Assembly: GCF_001544755.2 (NCBI RefSeq)
Contig: NZ_FCOF02000011.1
Location: forward strand, 124,001-188,000
Length of the DNA: 64,000 nucleotides
Origin: Caballeronia catudaia
GTDB taxonomy: Bacteria; Pseudomonadota; Gammaproteobacteria; Burkholderiales; Burkholderiaceae
Reading direction: 5' to 3'
Each line of letters opens with the position of its first letter. The first letter of the stretch is position 1. Below, in pieces: positions 63,060-64,000 of this stretch. The notes under the pieces were generated by a model. That model had not been told where the DNA came from. It ran no database searches and saw only the letters and a list, made by a program, of their open reading frames with translations. Both the position numbers and the translations under genes were made by a program.

Positions 63060-64000
63060 ATGGAAGAGACAAAAGTCGTCGATGTTCAGGCGCTCATCAA
63101 CGCGCACCGCTTTTCACGCTATCAATGGCTCGTCTTCGCGATGTGCTTCGTGATCGTGCTGATGGATGGCTTCGATACCGCCGCGATTGGCTTCATCGCG
63201 CCTTCGCTCGTCGGCGAATGGCACCTGAGTAAAGCGGCTCTGGCGCCCGTGCTGAGCGCGGCGCTCTTCGGGCTCGCATGCGGCGCGGTGTTGTCAGGAC
63301 CGCTCGCGGACCGCTGGGGCAGACGCGGCGTGCTGATCGCGGCCGTGCTGATATTCGGCCTGGCGTGCCTCGTTTCAGGCTATGCGCGCGATCTCACGGA
63401 ACTGACCGCGCTGCGCTTCGTGACCGGCGTGGGACTCGGCGCCGCGATGCCCAATGCGGTCACGCTGATGAGCGAGTTCTGCCCGAACGGCCGGCGCGCG
63501 ACCATTGTCAATCTGATGTTTTGCGGCTTTCCGCTCGGCGCGGCGTTCGGCGGATTTCTCGCGGCCTGGATCGTGCCGCAATTCGGCTGGCGCACCGTGC
63601 TGCATTTCGGCGGCGCGGTGCCGATGCTGTTGACGGTGATGCTCGTGCTCGCGTTGCCGGAATCGATGCAGTACATGGTGTCGAAAAAGAAGCCCGTCGA
63701 GCGTATCCGGAAGGTGCTGGCGCGCATCGCGCCGCAGGCCGCATCGGCGGAATCGTTCGTGATGCGCGAGGGCGTCGCGCGGGAAGCGGGCGCGGGTGGA
63801 GCGCGTGTCGTGCTGTCGCGCTCGTATATCTTCGGCTCGATGATGTTGTGGCTGTGCTACTTCATGGGCCTCGTCATCTTCTATGGCCTGATCAACTGGA
63901 TGCCGGTGCTGCTCAGGGACGCCGGACTGACCCCGCAGCGCGCGGCGCTGGTGTCCGCGCTCTTTCCGCTCGGCGGCGCGGGCGCGGTGCTGTGCGGCTT
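63060..64000 (+). CDS. MFS transporter, aromatic acid:H+ symporter (AAHS) type, partial
   Basis: The frame from ATG 63060 (GAGAGGA upstream) is open to the right edge, giving about 313 residues of an expected ~440. Helix 1 contains VIVLMDGFDTAAIGFIAPSL, the D-G-[FY]-D signature of the AAHS family (PcaK, BenK, VanK). Loop 2-3 has GPLADRWGRRG, the MFS signature. Members import benzoates, hydroxybenzoates or similar aromatic acids with protons. Its position after the Rieske/gamma-glutamyl operon suggests uptake of that pathway's substrate, which would then be an acidic aromatic compound with an amine. The rest lies outside the window. Confidence 0.9.
   Translation, partial: MEETKVVDVQALINAHRFSRYQWLVFAMCFVIVLMDGFDTAAIGFIAPSLVGEWHLSKAALAPVLSAALFGLACGAVLSGPLADRWGRRGVLIAAVLIFGLACLVSGYARDLTELTALRFVTGVGLGAAMPNAVTLMSEFCPNGRRATIVNLMFCGFPLGAAFGGFLAAWIVPQFGWRTVLHFGGAVPMLLTVMLVLALPESMQYMVSKKKPVERIRKVLARIAPQAASAESFVMREGVAREAGAGGARVVLSRSYIFGSMMLWLCYFMGLVIFYGLINWMPVLLRDAGLTPQRAALVSALFPLGGAGAVLCG

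Noticed and set aside
1..64000. tRNA, rRNA or CRISPR arrays
   Set aside because: No cloverleaf-like segment, rRNA-like tract or regularly spaced repeat was noticed; short RNAs without clear structure could have been missed.

Overview
The window reads as a GC-rich betaproteobacterial chromosome or secondary replicon, most likely Burkholderiaceae (Caballeronia/Paraburkholderia/Burkholderia type). The basis is codon use (strong G/C third positions, dense long antisense open frames), family content (MocR and GlxA regulators, EutBC, AAHS transporter, DUF3141-pta-ackA-fabI block, NodT-type RND pump) and the mosaic of short catabolic operons. This is an inference from the sequence alone. I saw no tRNA, rRNA, CRISPR array, insertion sequence or replication origin.

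Region by region. 1-6.2 kb: edge of a nuclease-like gene, then an SDR oxidoreductase divergent from a GlxA regulator and an M20 amidohydrolase, then a quinone oxidoreductase/TauD pair and a universal-stress-type protein. 6.3-11.2 kb: a large MalT-like regulator followed by a glycogen debranching enzyme. 11.3-14.7 kb: AspT-type transporter, D-lactate dehydrogenase and a VIT-like membrane protein. 14.7-17.6 kb: small envelope proteins and an RRM-like protein. 17.6-26.7 kb: polyphosphate kinase 2, a SulP permease, and a tightly coupled operon of a PhaC-like DUF3141 protein, phosphotransacetylase, acetate kinase, a FabI-like reductase and an unknown protein. Together with two UspA proteins and a GH63-type glucosidase at 49-52 kb this gives a carbon-storage, acetyl-phosphate and stress flavour.

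26.8-28.8 kb is a visibly less GC-rich insertion between two conserved operons: PAAR protein, PGRP-type amidase and a small one-helix protein, which looks like an orphan type VI secretion effector/immunity module. 28.8-38.3 kb is one long minus-strand operon joining a tripartite RND efflux pump (MFP-RND-NodT) to the PqiABC envelope transport system with overlapping genes. 38.7-45 kb: a MocR regulator divergent from an operon of FAD oxidoreductase, orphan substrate-binding protein and ethanolamine ammonia-lyase EutBC. This is followed by YjcH/ActP acetate uptake and an aldehyde dehydrogenase homologue whose catalytic cysteine, oxyanion asparagine and NAD-binding lysine are all replaced. 52-55.6 kb holds two gene remnants, an NmrA-family protein, and an MBL-fold hydrolase divergent from a TetR regulator with twin operators.

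56.4-64 kb is the most interesting block: a GntR (FCD) regulator divergent from a Rieske oxygenase alpha subunit, a glutamine-synthetase-like ligase, a 2Fe-2S ferredoxin, a ferredoxin reductase, a class I amidotransferase-type gamma-glutamyl hydrolase, a LysR regulator and an AAHS-family transporter that runs off the end. The gene logic matches gamma-glutamylation of an amine, Rieske oxidation and gamma-glutamyl removal, as in aniline degradation. It is a compact and complete candidate pathway for an unidentified, perhaps aromatic-acid, amine.
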